From NCBI RefSeq assembly GCF_026041215.1, contig NZ_JAPEIQ010000021.1:1-64000 (forward strand): 64,000 nt of DNA. The letters run 5' to 3'. Positions 9,053-17,343 of this stretch are shown one piece after another. The DNA is from Hoyosella sp. YIM 151337. Its GTDB lineage: Bacteria > Actinomycetota > Actinomycetes > Mycobacteriales > Mycobacteriaceae. Position 1 is the first letter of the stretch. The number at the start of each line of letters is the position of its first letter. The translations under genes were made by a program, and so were the position numbers. Under the pieces are notes generated by a model. It saw only the letters and a program-made list of their open reading frames with translations, did no database searches and was not told where the DNA came from.

Positions 9053-10243
9053 TCAGTGGGTCAGCTTGCGCGCGGCTTGCGCGTGCAGAGCGTCTTGGAA
9101 AACAGCCCGCGGCCATCCCTCGCTGAGCGCGCGCCACACCAGCTCAGCTTGTGTTTCAGGGTTCAGCGACCCGACGGGCTGGTCACGGTCGAGATTCGTC
9201 GGAAACGGGTACGCCTCAGCCGATGCGAAGATGACGTTGCGCAGCAGAGCATCTGGAACACCCGCTTGACGGTATTTCAGCAACGTTGGGTAGATCGCCG
9301 CGCTGATGCGAGTCCGGTCGACGGAACCGAGCGCGCGCCCGAAGGCTGAGGAGATCTGCAACAGGTTCGCCATGCGGGCAACGTCCGCCGAGTGATTTGA
9401 GCCAGCACCGTGGAAAAGCGCCGGGTTGAAGAAGACAGCATCTGCCTTCGACAGCGGCAGTTGAACGTAGTTGTTGTCGAAGTACTCACGAAACTCGGGG
9501 AGCGCCGTTGCCAGGTATCCGGGGACATAACGCTGCGAGTATGGCAAGTACATCGTTGGCCCCGTCTCTACGGGCATGTCGCAGTGCGCGACGGCGCCCT
9601 GCAACGTCATGAGCGGCGACAACTGATGGACATGCGCCGGGAACCGGCCCGCGAGGTCCTGTTCCATGAAGCCGAGGTGGTAGTCACGGTGCGGTGACTG
9701 TGCCTTGCCCCCGGGATTCACAACGTTGAGGTCAGCGACAACCTGGTAGTTCGGTCCCAGCCACGCTGTGGCAACAAGGGGGATGATGTCGTTGGCGAAG
9801 TAGTCGGCGAACACGTTCGGATAGCGCACCGCAAGTTTTTCGAGTGCGCCCCATAGCCGGTCGTTCGCGCCCGGTGCGGCGAAATGATCGCCCTGCTTGA
9901 CACCGGCTGCGCGTTGCTCGTCAAGCAACTGGTTGAACGCGTCAGTCGCGCGGTCGATCACCGTGGTGTCCTCCCAGGCCCGCTCGAAAACGACAACCCC
10001 TGGACCTTCGAGCAGTGCGTGCGCAAGCTCCGCCTGTACGGCTTCGGTGCGCCCAGCGACAATCGCCGCGCGCATTGCCGTGTTGTAGATGGGGACGTTG
10101 CGCTCGATGCGGTCCGCGAACGGGTACTCAGCGGCATCGGTGGTTTGTTCGACGAGCGCGCGGAACGCGACGAGCGAACAATCGCCTGTCGTGAGCCATC
10201 CGGCCCGGACAGTGACAGCAGGGGCGGGCAGAGCGAGGCTCAT
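9053..10243 (-). CDS. Phytanoyl-CoA dioxygenase (PhyH)-like Fe(II)/2-oxoglutarate oxygenase
   Basis: A 396-aa member of the PhyH-like double-stranded beta-helix oxygenases. The iron triad fits H185 and D187 (SPHRDYH) with the distal H278 (LFHGAGSN). Enzymes of this family hydroxylate unactivated carbons using 2-oxoglutarate and oxygen. A longer in-frame start exists at 10300, but ATG 10243 is preceded by an ideal GGAAGGAG site seven bases upstream and is preferred. It is the first gene of the dehydrogenase operon and is divergent from the LacI regulator. It plausibly performs the initial oxidation of the unknown substrate. Confidence 0.82.
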   Translation of the reverse strand: MSLALPAPAVTVRAGWLTTGDCSLVAFRALVEQTTDAAEYPFADRIERNVPIYNTAMRAAIVAGRTEAVQAELAHALLEGPGVVVFERAWEDTTVIDRATDAFNQLLDEQRAAGVKQGDHFAAPGANDRLWGALEKLAVRYPNVFADYFANDIIPLVATAWLGPNYQVVADLNVVNPGGKAQSPHRDYHLGFMEQDLAGRFPAHVHQLSPLMTLQGAVAHCDMPVETGPTMYLPYSQRYVPGYLATALPEFREYFDNNYVQLPLSKADAVFFNPALFHGAGSNHSADVARMANLLQISSAFGRALGSVDRTRISAAIYPTLLKYRQAGVPDALLRNVIFASAEAYPFPTNLDRDQPVGSLNPETQAELVWRALSEGWPRAVFQDALHAQAARKLTH

Positions 10244-10346
10244 CGGTGTTACTCCTTCCACAGCAACAGCGCGTTGAGATCTATTCTTGAAGGACTGCAT
10301 CCCTCACACAACGGCTGAAAACCGTCAAAAACCTGTCAGGAATCGC
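10244..10346. promoter_or_regulatory. Divergent control region between PhyH operon and LacI gene
   Basis: This 103-bp region must hold both promoters and, by analogy with LacI systems, the operator. Short dyads are visible, such as ACGG-N7-CCGT (ACGGCTGAAAACCGT) and an AGATCT core, but neither is a convincing LacI-family operator by eye. Confidence 0.4.
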
Positions 10347-11369
10347 ATGCCGCATCCGTTCCGCATTCGCGAGATAGCCGAGCAATCTGGACTCAGTGAA
10401 TCGACAGTCGACCGTGTCCTCAACGAGCGCGGCAACGTCCGCGAAAGCACTGTTGAACAGGTGCGGATCGCGATAGCTGACCTCGAGCGTCAGCGCGCCC
10501 AACTGCGCATCGGCGGCCGGACATTCTTGATCGATGTCGTTGTCGATTCGCCACCGCAGTTCGCGGCGATGGTTCGAACCGCACTCGAAGCCGAGTTATC
10601 CTCCCTGCAGCCCGCAATCATCCGGGCGCGATTCCATTTCACTGAGGATGCATCGCCACCGGCGGTGAGTTCAATGCTCGCGAAGATCCGCCAGCGGAAA
10701 ACTCACGGCATCATCCTGAAAGCACCCGACTCGCCCGCAGTCGCGGAGGCGATCGACGCCGTGGGCGCGCCGGTCGTCACCCTCGTCACCGACGTCCCGG
10801 CCAGCAGGCGAGTCGACTACGTGGGGCTTGACAACCGAGCGGCGGGAGCGACCGCTGCCTATCTAATGACACAGTGGTTCGGCGAACGGCCGGGCGATGT
10901 GCTCGCGGTACGCGGCAGTGGCTTGTTCCGCGGTGATGACGAGCGGGAGATGGGTTTTCGCTCGATTCTCCGCGCTAGCGAGCCGCAACGCCGTCAGTTC
11001 GACGTTCTCGATCCCGGCGGCTCTCCCGAGCGGCTCTACCGGGATGTACGCGGACTCCTAGAACGAGAACCGGATATACGCGGTGTGTACGCGATGTACT
11101 CGATGGGGCACACCGCGATCATCCGAGCGTTCGCAGACACCGGAATCCGCTACCGCGCCTACATCACGCACGACGTCAACGACGAAACGCGCGCACTCCT
11201 GCACCGCGGCAGCATCTCAGCGGTGCTGCATCACGACCTGCGCGAAGATCTTCGCCGCGCGTGCCGGACCATTCTGCAGGCGCAGCGCGCTCTTCCCGGC
11301 CCGATCGTGTCCGCGCCATCCCCAGTCCATGTTGTGACACCCCACAACATCCCGTACGCGTTGCGCTGA
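10347..11369 (+). CDS. LacI-family transcriptional regulator
   Basis: A 340-aa regulator. The N-terminal LacI helix-turn-helix is IREIAEQSGLSESTVDRVLN (residues about 7-26), followed by a hinge and a periplasmic-binding-protein-like effector domain. The domain contains THGIILKAPD, VDYVGLDNRAAG and YITHDVND, as in sugar-responsive members. The start at 10347 has AGGA upstream and places the HTH at the usual distance; an in-frame ATG at 10287 would add 20 residues. It is divergent from the PhyH/Gfo-Idh operon and is its probable local repressor or activator. The effector is presumably the polyol or sugar consumed there. Confidence 0.88.
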   Translation: MPHPFRIREIAEQSGLSESTVDRVLNERGNVRESTVEQVRIAIADLERQRAQLRIGGRTFLIDVVVDSPPQFAAMVRTALEAELSSLQPAIIRARFHFTEDASPPAVSSMLAKIRQRKTHGIILKAPDSPAVAEAIDAVGAPVVTLVTDVPASRRVDYVGLDNRAAGATAAYLMTQWFGERPGDVLAVRGSGLFRGDDEREMGFRSILRASEPQRRQFDVLDPGGSPERLYRDVRGLLEREPDIRGVYAMYSMGHTAIIRAFADTGIRYRAYITHDVNDETRALLHRGSISAVLHHDLREDLRRACRTILQAQRALPGPIVSAPSPVHVVTPHNIPYALR

Positions 11370-11378
11370 CGCGCGCCG

Positions 11379-12203
11379 CTACATCGTCATCGCCGGCATC
11401 TCGGGTGTGAAGACTTCAAGCAGGTGTGGCTGCGCAAGCACCACCACCCCGAAGAGCGCCACAGCAGTGCCCACCACGCGGGTGAACCACGCGTCACGTG
11501 AGAGATGCTTCTCCACCAGGAAGATCAGCGCGATCCCGGCCATCCATACCAGATTCATGAGGCCAACGACGAAGAGCACAGCCATGAGCGCCCAGCAGCA
11601 GCCAAGGCAGTACAGCCCATGGGAAGCGCCCGCCCGGAACGCGCCGCTGAGACTGGCGCCGAAATTATGGGTAGCCAGGAACGTGAGCGGTGTCCTGCAC
11701 GCGTGCAGGCATGTCTGCTTCCACGGCGTGAATTGGTAGAGGCCCGCGATCACAAGCACTATCCCAGCTGCTGTAGCAATCCACGCTGTTCCGTGCGCGA
11801 CGTCACGGAAGGCCACGAGCATAACCAGCGGCACAAGCCCGGTCACTGCCCAAATCGTCAGATAACCCGCCCCGAACACCACAGTGGCGCTGACCCCATG
11901 CCCTGCCCGGCGCATCACCATCCGGTGCAGCAGAACTATCGGCGCGACCGTGGGAAACATCATCGCAACCATCATCGTGGTCCACATGCCGAGGAAGACG
12001 AAAACACCCATATCGAAGGGCATGGCGGCGCCAACCGCGGCCAGTCCCATCGTCATACCATCCATGCCTGGAGCGAGCGCGATAATGCGCCACCATGCGA
12101 TCGCGGCCAAGAGAAGCAGGGCCGCTGCTATGGCGATGGTTGCCCGGCGTTCCAGCACCGAATATGCGGTACGCGGCGTATCGCGGCGAGTTACCTCAAC
12201 CAT
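11379..12203 (-). CDS. DUF2182 integral membrane protein
   Basis: A 274-aa protein with about seven hydrophobic helices. Met/His-rich loops include WTTMMVAMMFPTVAPIVLLH and HRMVMRRAGHG, and the conserved GLYCLGCCWALM segment near residue 205 is typical of DUF2182 (predicted metal-binding membrane proteins). It is four bases downstream of the DUF1326 gene, a partnership found repeatedly in other bacteria, so the two probably act together at the membrane. The molecular function is unknown; the Met, His and Cys content suggests metal handling. It converges with the LacI gene, ten bases apart. Confidence 0.82.
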   Translation of the reverse strand: MVEVTRRDTPRTAYSVLERRATIAIAAALLLLAAIAWWRIIALAPGMDGMTMGLAAVGAAMPFDMGVFVFLGMWTTMMVAMMFPTVAPIVLLHRMVMRRAGHGVSATVVFGAGYLTIWAVTGLVPLVMLVAFRDVAHGTAWIATAAGIVLVIAGLYQFTPWKQTCLHACRTPLTFLATHNFGASLSGAFRAGASHGLYCLGCCWALMAVLFVVGLMNLVWMAGIALIFLVEKHLSRDAWFTRVVGTAVALFGVVVLAQPHLLEVFTPEMPAMTM

Positions 12204-12206
12204 GAG

Positions 12207-12833
12207 TTAAGGTTGCGCAGCTGGCGCCATGCGGTTCTCGCTCGACCATTCGACGTGCGAATAGTAGGCGTTGTTGCCCGCGTGATCGAACGTCACACCG
12301 TCCGCGTCGAGTATCAGGGTCGATGTAGTTCCAATCTGCCCGTCCTTGAAAATGAACCCATCTTTGAGCACCATATGTGGTTCGTGCTTTTCACCAGTGA
12401 CTGGGTTTTTGAAGCTTTCCATCTGAATTACGAGCTTGTCGCCCACTTGTACACGCGAATCAGTGTCCCGGTCGTCGATTTCGATAGATTCGAAGAACGG
12501 CCCGTGCACTTCGCTCACGGTCGCCGCGAGGATCTCCCATGGCAGGCCAGGGTCTTCTGCTGTGAGTATCGGCAGCAGCGCCTGCTGTTGTTCTTCGGTC
12601 GCGTCGATAAACAACGCCATCACACCGTTGCCTTCGTGAATCGCACCTGGCCATTTAACTGCGGCGGCGACCTTCGCGTCCTTTAGGTCGACGCCATCGC
12701 GCTCCCCTTCCGTGACGTAAAACCCGACGGTGCCTTCGCAGAATCCGTGGGTGGGGAAGCCGCTCATGTTGCATGGACACCCCAGCGCGCAATTGCACGC
12801 TTCGTAGTAGTTCGCTTTGATCCTCCAGGACAT
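12207..12833 (-). CDS. DUF1326 protein with N-terminal cysteine cluster
   Basis: A 208-aa protein with the DUF1326 signature at its N-terminus: EACNCALGCPCNMSG, with cysteines 13, 15, 19 and 21 in a possible metal- or cluster-binding arrangement. The rest is predicted beta-rich and soluble, with repeated acidic segments and no signal peptide or membrane helix. It is transcribed together with the DUF2182 membrane protein. Family function is not established. A metal or redox-cofactor role is inferred only from the cysteines and the partner. It is divergent from the threonine dehydratase gene. Confidence 0.82.
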   Translation of the reverse strand: MSWRIKANYYEACNCALGCPCNMSGFPTHGFCEGTVGFYVTEGERDGVDLKDAKVAAAVKWPGAIHEGNGVMALFIDATEEQQQALLPILTAEDPGLPWEILAATVSEVHGPFFESIEIDDRDTDSRVQVGDKLVIQMESFKNPVTGEKHEPHMVLKDGFIFKDGQIGTTSTLILDADGVTFDHAGNNAYYSHVEWSSENRMAPAAQP

Positions 12834-12938
12834 GTGCCCACCTCCTCATGCGAGGTCAGAGCTGCGCGCAGCCGCGCATATTGATCGTCTCACCAGCAGA
12901 TACCACGTGCAATCCCCGAAACGGGATACGCTCTGCGC

Positions 12939-13904
12939 ATGGCACTCGTCACGATCGGCGACGTCCGGAGGGCCGCGACCCGGATCTCAGAGCATGTCGT
13001 CAGAACACCACTCATTCCGTGCGCACGGCTATCTGACGCACTCGGATTGCGCGTGCTCATCAAGCCTGAGAACCTTCAGAACACAGCGAGCTTCAAGGTT
13101 CGCGGCGCGCTCAACACCATGCTGACGTGGCAAGAGAACGGCACCTTGCCCGAAGGTGTCGTGGGTTATTCCGCAGGAAATCATGCTGCGGCGGTTGCCT
13201 ACGCTGGCCAGCGGCTCGGCGTCAAGGTCATCATCGCGATGCCGTCCAACGCGGTCGAGTCCAAAGTCATCAATGTGCGCCGGTACGGCGGCGAAATTGT
13301 GTTTACCGATGATCTTTTGGGGACGTGCGAGGAGCTAGCTGCGCGTCACGGATTTCCGGCGCTGCTTCCGTTCAACCTGCCCGAGGTGATCGCCGGGCAG
13401 GGGACCGTCGGATTAGAGATAGCGGAAGACCACCCGGGGGTCGACGCTGTGATCGTTCCGGTAGGCGGCGGTGGACTGATTAGTGGCATTGGCGCAGCGG
13501 TCACGGCCCTTTCGCCAGCTACCCGCGTGATAGGTGTCGAACCCGAGATATCGAATGCGCTTGCGCTTGCGCTGCGCCATGGCGAAGTGCGGAACCTCGA
13601 TCCGGTGCGGCCGACGATCGCGGACGGATTGGCTGCCCCACGGGCTGGTGAACACACGCTGGAGAACGCTCTGCGCTATGTCGACGAAATGGCGACGGTC
13701 AGCGAGGACGCGATCACTGCGGCCTGGGCGGACATGGCGGACGCGACGAAACTGATTGTGGAACCAGCAGCAGTGGTGGGCCTCGCCGCGCTGCAAACCG
13801 GTGCAGTGACATTTCCGCCCGGATCGACAGTTGTCCTCGTTGCCTCCGGCGGGAACGCCGATCTCGTGAAACTCTCCCAGGTGCCGCGATCCACTTCCGG
13901 CTAG
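12939..13904 (+). CDS. Threonine/serine ammonia-lyase (PLP-dependent)
   Basis: A 321-aa fold-type II PLP enzyme. The Schiff-base lysine is K53 in ASFKVRGA, the substrate loop SAGNHAAAVAYA follows, and the phosphate-binding glycine loop is VGGGGLISG. The length matches the short catabolic type without a C-terminal ACT domain. It would deaminate threonine or serine to 2-oxobutyrate or pyruvate, or act on 3-hydroxyaspartate or as a racemase, which the sequence does not exclude. It lacks regulatory domains, so it is not the biosynthetic IlvA type. Confidence 0.87.
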   Translation: MALVTIGDVRRAATRISEHVVRTPLIPCARLSDALGLRVLIKPENLQNTASFKVRGALNTMLTWQENGTLPEGVVGYSAGNHAAAVAYAGQRLGVKVIIAMPSNAVESKVINVRRYGGEIVFTDDLLGTCEELAARHGFPALLPFNLPEVIAGQGTVGLEIAEDHPGVDAVIVPVGGGGLISGIGAAVTALSPATRVIGVEPEISNALALALRHGEVRNLDPVRPTIADGLAAPRAGEHTLENALRYVDEMATVSEDAITAAWADMADATKLIVEPAAVVGLAALQTGAVTFPPGSTVVLVASGGNADLVKLSQVPRSTSG

Positions 13905-13953
13905 CCCCCAGCGGTAGTGGTTTCAGTGGAGCACGCTCGGGTAGCGCTACCGT

Positions 13954-14136
13954 ATGGCTGAATATCGGATCATCAACTCGAAGCAGGAAGTCGTCGAGAG
14001 CACGAAGCTGCACGATGCGACGGAAGCCGTCGAGTGGTTCCGCAAGAACCTCCCGGAGGACTCGCTCGGCTATCGGCTGCAGGTCCTCACGGATGATGGC
14101 GATTGGGAGATGCTCGACGAGACGGAGAGCAGGTAG
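13954..14136 (+). CDS. Small conserved-type hypothetical protein (60 aa)
   Basis: A 60-aa soluble protein beginning MAEYRIINSKQEVV and ending in an acidic tail (DDGDWEMLDETESR). The composition (WFRKNLPEDSLGYRLQ) is balanced and protein-like. It is in the same direction as its neighbours, 49 bases after the dehydratase. No signal peptide, membrane segment or known motif is visible. The function is unknown. Confidence 0.65.
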   Translation: MAEYRIINSKQEVVESTKLHDATEAVEWFRKNLPEDSLGYRLQVLTDDGDWEMLDETESR

Positions 14137-14171
14137 GCCTGCCGGAACCTCCCACGTGTAACGTCGTATAG

Positions 14172-14588
14172 GTGGGACGGTCGGTTGAGGAATCCAATCG
14201 GCGCATGCTCCGGGCGCGCGACATGATCGACCGCGCCTTCGCCGAGGAACTGGACGTGTGCGCCCTTGCGCGGACCGCGCACGCGTCGGAAGCGCATTTC
14301 ATCCGCACGTTCAAAGAGACGTTCGGTGAAACACCGCACCGGTATCTCCAGCGGCGGCGTATAGAGCGGTCGATGTTCCTGCTGCGTGAAACCAGCCGCA
14401 GCGTCACCGACATCTGCTTCGCTGTCGGCTTTTCCAGTCTCGGCACGTTCAGCCGGACGTTTCGCGCAATCATGGGCGAATCCCCCACGGAATACCGGCG
14501 TCACGCAGTCGGCCTGCCGCCCGCACCGACATGTTTCGTCATGGGGTGGAGCCGGCCCAGCACCGAGCTCACACCGCCCGCAGAGTGA
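14172..14588 (+). CDS. AraC-type transcriptional regulator, DNA-binding domain only
   Basis: A 138-aa protein that is essentially one AraC/XylS domain with two helix-turn-helices. The first surrounds LARTAHASEAHFIRTFKETF; the second is the signature SVTDICFAVGFSSLGTFSRT. No ligand-binding domain is present. The GTG start at 14172 lacks an obvious ribosome-binding site; ATG 14205 is an alternative that keeps the domain. It lies about 50 bp before a VOC-family gene, a recurring AraC/glyoxalase-like pairing, so it probably regulates that gene. Confidence 0.85.
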   Translation: MGRSVEESNRRMLRARDMIDRAFAEELDVCALARTAHASEAHFIRTFKETFGETPHRYLQRRRIERSMFLLRETSRSVTDICFAVGFSSLGTFSRTFRAIMGESPTEYRRHAVGLPPAPTCFVMGWSRPSTELTPPAE

Positions 14589-14637
14589 GCAGTTTTGGAG
14601 AAGCGGCCACGTTGATGTGCTCCGTAATGTCACGGAC

Positions 14638-15090
14638 ATGGCAGATCAATTAGTAACTGGAACAACCCATTCACAGCTGTTCGTTCTCGATCAGGATGAG
14701 GCGCTGGACTTCTACGTCGGCAAACTCGGCCTTGAAGTGCAGTCCGATGCGGATATGGGCTTCATGCGCTGGCTCACCGTAGCGGTGCCTGGCAACGAGC
14801 GTCACGAGATCCTCCTCATCAAACCGGGCCCTCCGAACCATGATGAGGCCACGGCGGAACTCGTTCGCGAACTACTCACGAAGGGCGCCTTGGGTACGGT
14901 CATTTTCGGGACGGATGACTGCCACAAGACCTTCGACGAACTCACCAAGAAGGGTGTCGAGTTCACGCAAGAGCCGGTTAAGCGTTTCTACGGCATCGAT
15001 TGCGCGTTGCGGGACCCGTTCGGCAATCACGTACGAATTACTCAGCGTGCCTCAGAACCTGTCCAGGTGCCCACCAATCCGCGGTTCTGA
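14638..15090 (+). CDS. VOC-superfamily (glyoxalase/dioxygenase-fold) protein
   Basis: A 150-aa protein with two paired beta-alpha-beta-beta-beta modules typical of VOC proteins. FVLDQDEALDFYVGKLGLEV starts module one and TVIFGTDDCHKTFDELTKKG starts module two. It ends in the usual DPFGNHVRI. Metal-ligand positions (H in THSQLFV, E in the module ends) are not confidently assignable. Possible roles include glyoxalase, lyase or resistance-type binding. The ATG at 14638 was chosen because longer in-frame starts would overlap the AraC gene extensively. Confidence 0.82.
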   Translation: MADQLVTGTTHSQLFVLDQDEALDFYVGKLGLEVQSDADMGFMRWLTVAVPGNERHEILLIKPGPPNHDEATAELVRELLTKGALGTVIFGTDDCHKTFDELTKKGVEFTQEPVKRFYGIDCALRDPFGNHVRITQRASEPVQVPTNPRF

Positions 15091-15116
15091 CGCGTACCAC
15101 CGGCTACGCTCCGAGT

Positions 15117-16061
15117 ATGGCCAAGGCCGCTTCGGAAGCACCGGTGGAACTCGAGATCGGCGATCGCGTCGTCACGCTGTCCAGTCCTGACCGCGTGTAT
15201 TTTTCGCTTCGCGGCGAGACGAAACTGGACCTCGCGAAGTACTACATGTCCGTCGGGGACGGCATAGTCCGCGCGTTGAGGGAGCGTCCGTGCATGTTGC
15301 ACCGCTTCCCCGACGGCGTCGACGGGCAGAAAGTGCATCAGAAGCGGCTCCCGCGCGGCGCACCGCCGTGGGTCGAGACGGTGCGCTTGCATTTCCCCCG
15401 CTACAACCGCACCGCCGATGAACTGTGCGTTACCGAACTCGGCAGCGTCATCTGGGCCGTCCAGATGTCGACTGTCGAGTTTCACCCGTGGAACTCAAGG
15501 CGAGCCGACACCGAGAAGCCTGACGAGTGGCGGATCGACTTAGACCCGATGCCGGAATGTCCGTTCTCACGAGTCCGCCGGGCTGCGGAAGTAAGCCATG
15601 AGATACTCGACGAACTCGGTGCGGCCGGCTGGCCGAAAACCTCGGGCGGCCACGGACTTCATATCTACGTTCGCATCAAGCCAGAGCATGGATTCACTGA
15701 GGTGCGGCGCGCGGCTTTGGCTTTCGCGCGTGAAGTGGAGCGCCGGCTCCCGGATGACGTCACCACCGCATGGTGGCGACGCGACCGCGCTCCGACGGAT
15801 CTTTTCGTCGACTACAACCAGAACGCTCGCGACCACACGATGGCTGCAGCCTATTCGGTGCGAGGCAACCCGCGCGGAACGGTATCGGCGCCGTTGCGCT
15901 GGAACGAAATCCCCGACGCCGAGCCTAATGACTTCACCATCGCGACTATGCCGGAACGATTCGCCGCCCTCGGCGACCTCCACGAAGGTATTGACGACGC
16001 GGTGTTTGACATCGCGCCACTGCTGGAATGGGCAGACCGCGACGACCACGAGGAAGAGTGA
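15117..16061 (+). CDS. Stand-alone LigD-like polymerase (PolDom/Prim-Pol)
   Basis: A 314-aa archaeo-eukaryotic-primase-fold polymerase related to the polymerase domain of ligase D. Metal-binding DLDP (RIDLDPMPECPF, about 140-151), the phosphate-binding SGGHGLHIYVRI and the later Asp in DLFVDYNQN are all visible and in order. No ligase or nuclease domain is attached. Mycobacteria carry similar separate PolD enzymes that add ribonucleotides or fill short gaps in repair. ATG 15117 lies 26 bp after the VOC gene. No Ku gene is present in the window. Confidence 0.88.
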   Translation: MAKAASEAPVELEIGDRVVTLSSPDRVYFSLRGETKLDLAKYYMSVGDGIVRALRERPCMLHRFPDGVDGQKVHQKRLPRGAPPWVETVRLHFPRYNRTADELCVTELGSVIWAVQMSTVEFHPWNSRRADTEKPDEWRIDLDPMPECPFSRVRRAAEVSHEILDELGAAGWPKTSGGHGLHIYVRIKPEHGFTEVRRAALAFAREVERRLPDDVTTAWWRRDRAPTDLFVDYNQNARDHTMAAAYSVRGNPRGTVSAPLRWNEIPDAEPNDFTIATMPERFAALGDLHEGIDDAVFDIAPLLEWADRDDHEEE

Positions 16062-16084
16062 TACGAGCTGCCCCTGCTACTGTC

Positions 16085-16255
16085 ATAGCTGCCATGGTGC
16101 TCGGGAAATCGGTGTGAAACCGGTGCGGCCCTCGCCACTGTGATCGGGAGTGATTGTTCGTTCCGTGCTGAATATGGCACGGAGTCACTGCGGCCCATCG
16201 CCGCGGGAAGGCAGAACAGTCGCGCACGTCCCGTCAGCCAGGAGACCGGCCACGG
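16085..16255 (+). ncRNA. Cobalamin (adenosylcobalamin) riboswitch
   Basis: The leader between the LigD-like gene and the transporter operon carries the ordered hallmarks of a B12 aptamer. GGTGCTCGGGAAATCGGTG opens it near 16096 and GGTGCGGCCCTCGCCACTGT follows near 16122. CACTGCGG and CCGCGGGAAGGC come later (about 16186-16212). The B12 box GCCAGGAGACC is at 16237-16247. It ends about 45 bp before the start codon of the binding-protein gene, consistent with control of translation or termination by B12. No other RNA class fits. Confidence 0.9.
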
Positions 16256-16297
16256 CCAGCGTTACCCGATTCCACGAGGACCTGGAAGGCGGTCACT

Positions 16298-17341
16298 ATG
16301 ACCAACTCTGCTTTGGCGTACCTGCGTACCAGTGCGCTACTCACAACCGCAGCCATTGCGCTGAGCGCATGCGGGACCACCGAGCCTGAGCCCGCCGCGC
16401 ACACCGGCGCGGGCGACAGCCGTGACAACTGCGGGCTTGACATCGCCGTCGACGAACCGCCACAGCGTATCTACGCGGCGTACCAGCCAGCAATCGAAGT
16501 GGCACACGCGCTCGGCGTCGGAGACCGATTGATTGGCACTGCGTTTCTCGACTCAGCAGTGCTGCCCGAGTACGAGTCCGCACAGGCGGGTGCACCCTAC
16601 GTGGAGAGCTTGCCGAGCCGGGACGAACTGCTCGCGCTCAGCCCTGATTTCGTCCTTTCCGGGTTCAATGGCGTGTCCGCCGAGTCGTCCCAAAGCAGTG
16701 TCGGGACGCGCGGCAGCCTCCACGACCTTGGTATCGACACGTGGATACTCAGCCCCCTCTGCCCGAGCGCAGACGGTCTCGCGGACGAGGCGATCGATCC
16801 GGCCACAGTCCGGTTCGACAACATCTACGCTGACCTGCGCGATCTCGGTGCGCTCTGGGGGGTGGAAGAGCAAGCGGAGACCGTGATCGCCGACCTCGAA
16901 GCGCGGATCTCAGCAGTTCGTGAGGCCGTCGACGGCGCGGACCGGCCAACCGTCGCTGTGGTGACTCCACGCGCTGATGGGACCTTCAGCGCGGCTAGCG
17001 GCATCGATTTCGTCTCCCAGATCATTGAGGCCGCTGGCGGTGAAAACGTGTTCGGCGACCTCACAGAGCGGCGCAACATTCCGATCGGTGCTGAAGAGCT
17101 CATTCAGCGCAATCCCGACATCATCCTGACCAGTACGTGCTGCGATGCCGCCTACACTCGCGATGACGCGTTGCCCGACGTCGAAAAGATCGTTACCAAC
17201 CCGGCTTTCGCAAACTTGAGTGCCGTGCGGAACGAGACGGTGTTTCCGTTTCTGTTCGCTGATCGCGCCGCGAGCGTTCGGGCCGCCCACTCGACAGAAT
17301 TGGTGGCCCAACTGATCCATCCTGATCTGTTCGGGGAGTAA
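16298..17341 (+). CDS. btuF: Cobalamin ABC transporter, substrate-binding lipoprotein
   Basis: A 347-aa BtuF/FepB-type binding protein with a lipoprotein signal: a hydrophobic stretch ending in the lipobox LSAC, cysteine about residue 25. The mature domain carries the class III pattern (AAYQPAIEVAHALGVGDRLIG and SPDFVLSGFNG). This type of fold serves siderophores and B12. Here the upstream riboswitch identifies corrinoid as the substrate. It is the first gene of a five-gene operon, with two bases between its stop and the next GTG. Extracytoplasmic, membrane-anchored. Confidence 0.88.
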   Translation: MTNSALAYLRTSALLTTAAIALSACGTTEPEPAAHTGAGDSRDNCGLDIAVDEPPQRIYAAYQPAIEVAHALGVGDRLIGTAFLDSAVLPEYESAQAGAPYVESLPSRDELLALSPDFVLSGFNGVSAESSQSSVGTRGSLHDLGIDTWILSPLCPSADGLADEAIDPATVRFDNIYADLRDLGALWGVEEQAETVIADLEARISAVREAVDGADRPTVAVVTPRADGTFSAASGIDFVSQIIEAAGGENVFGDLTERRNIPIGAEELIQRNPDIILTSTCCDAAYTRDDALPDVEKIVTNPAFANLSAVRNETVFPFLFADRAASVRAAHSTELVAQLIHPDLFGE

Positions 17342-17343
17342 CC

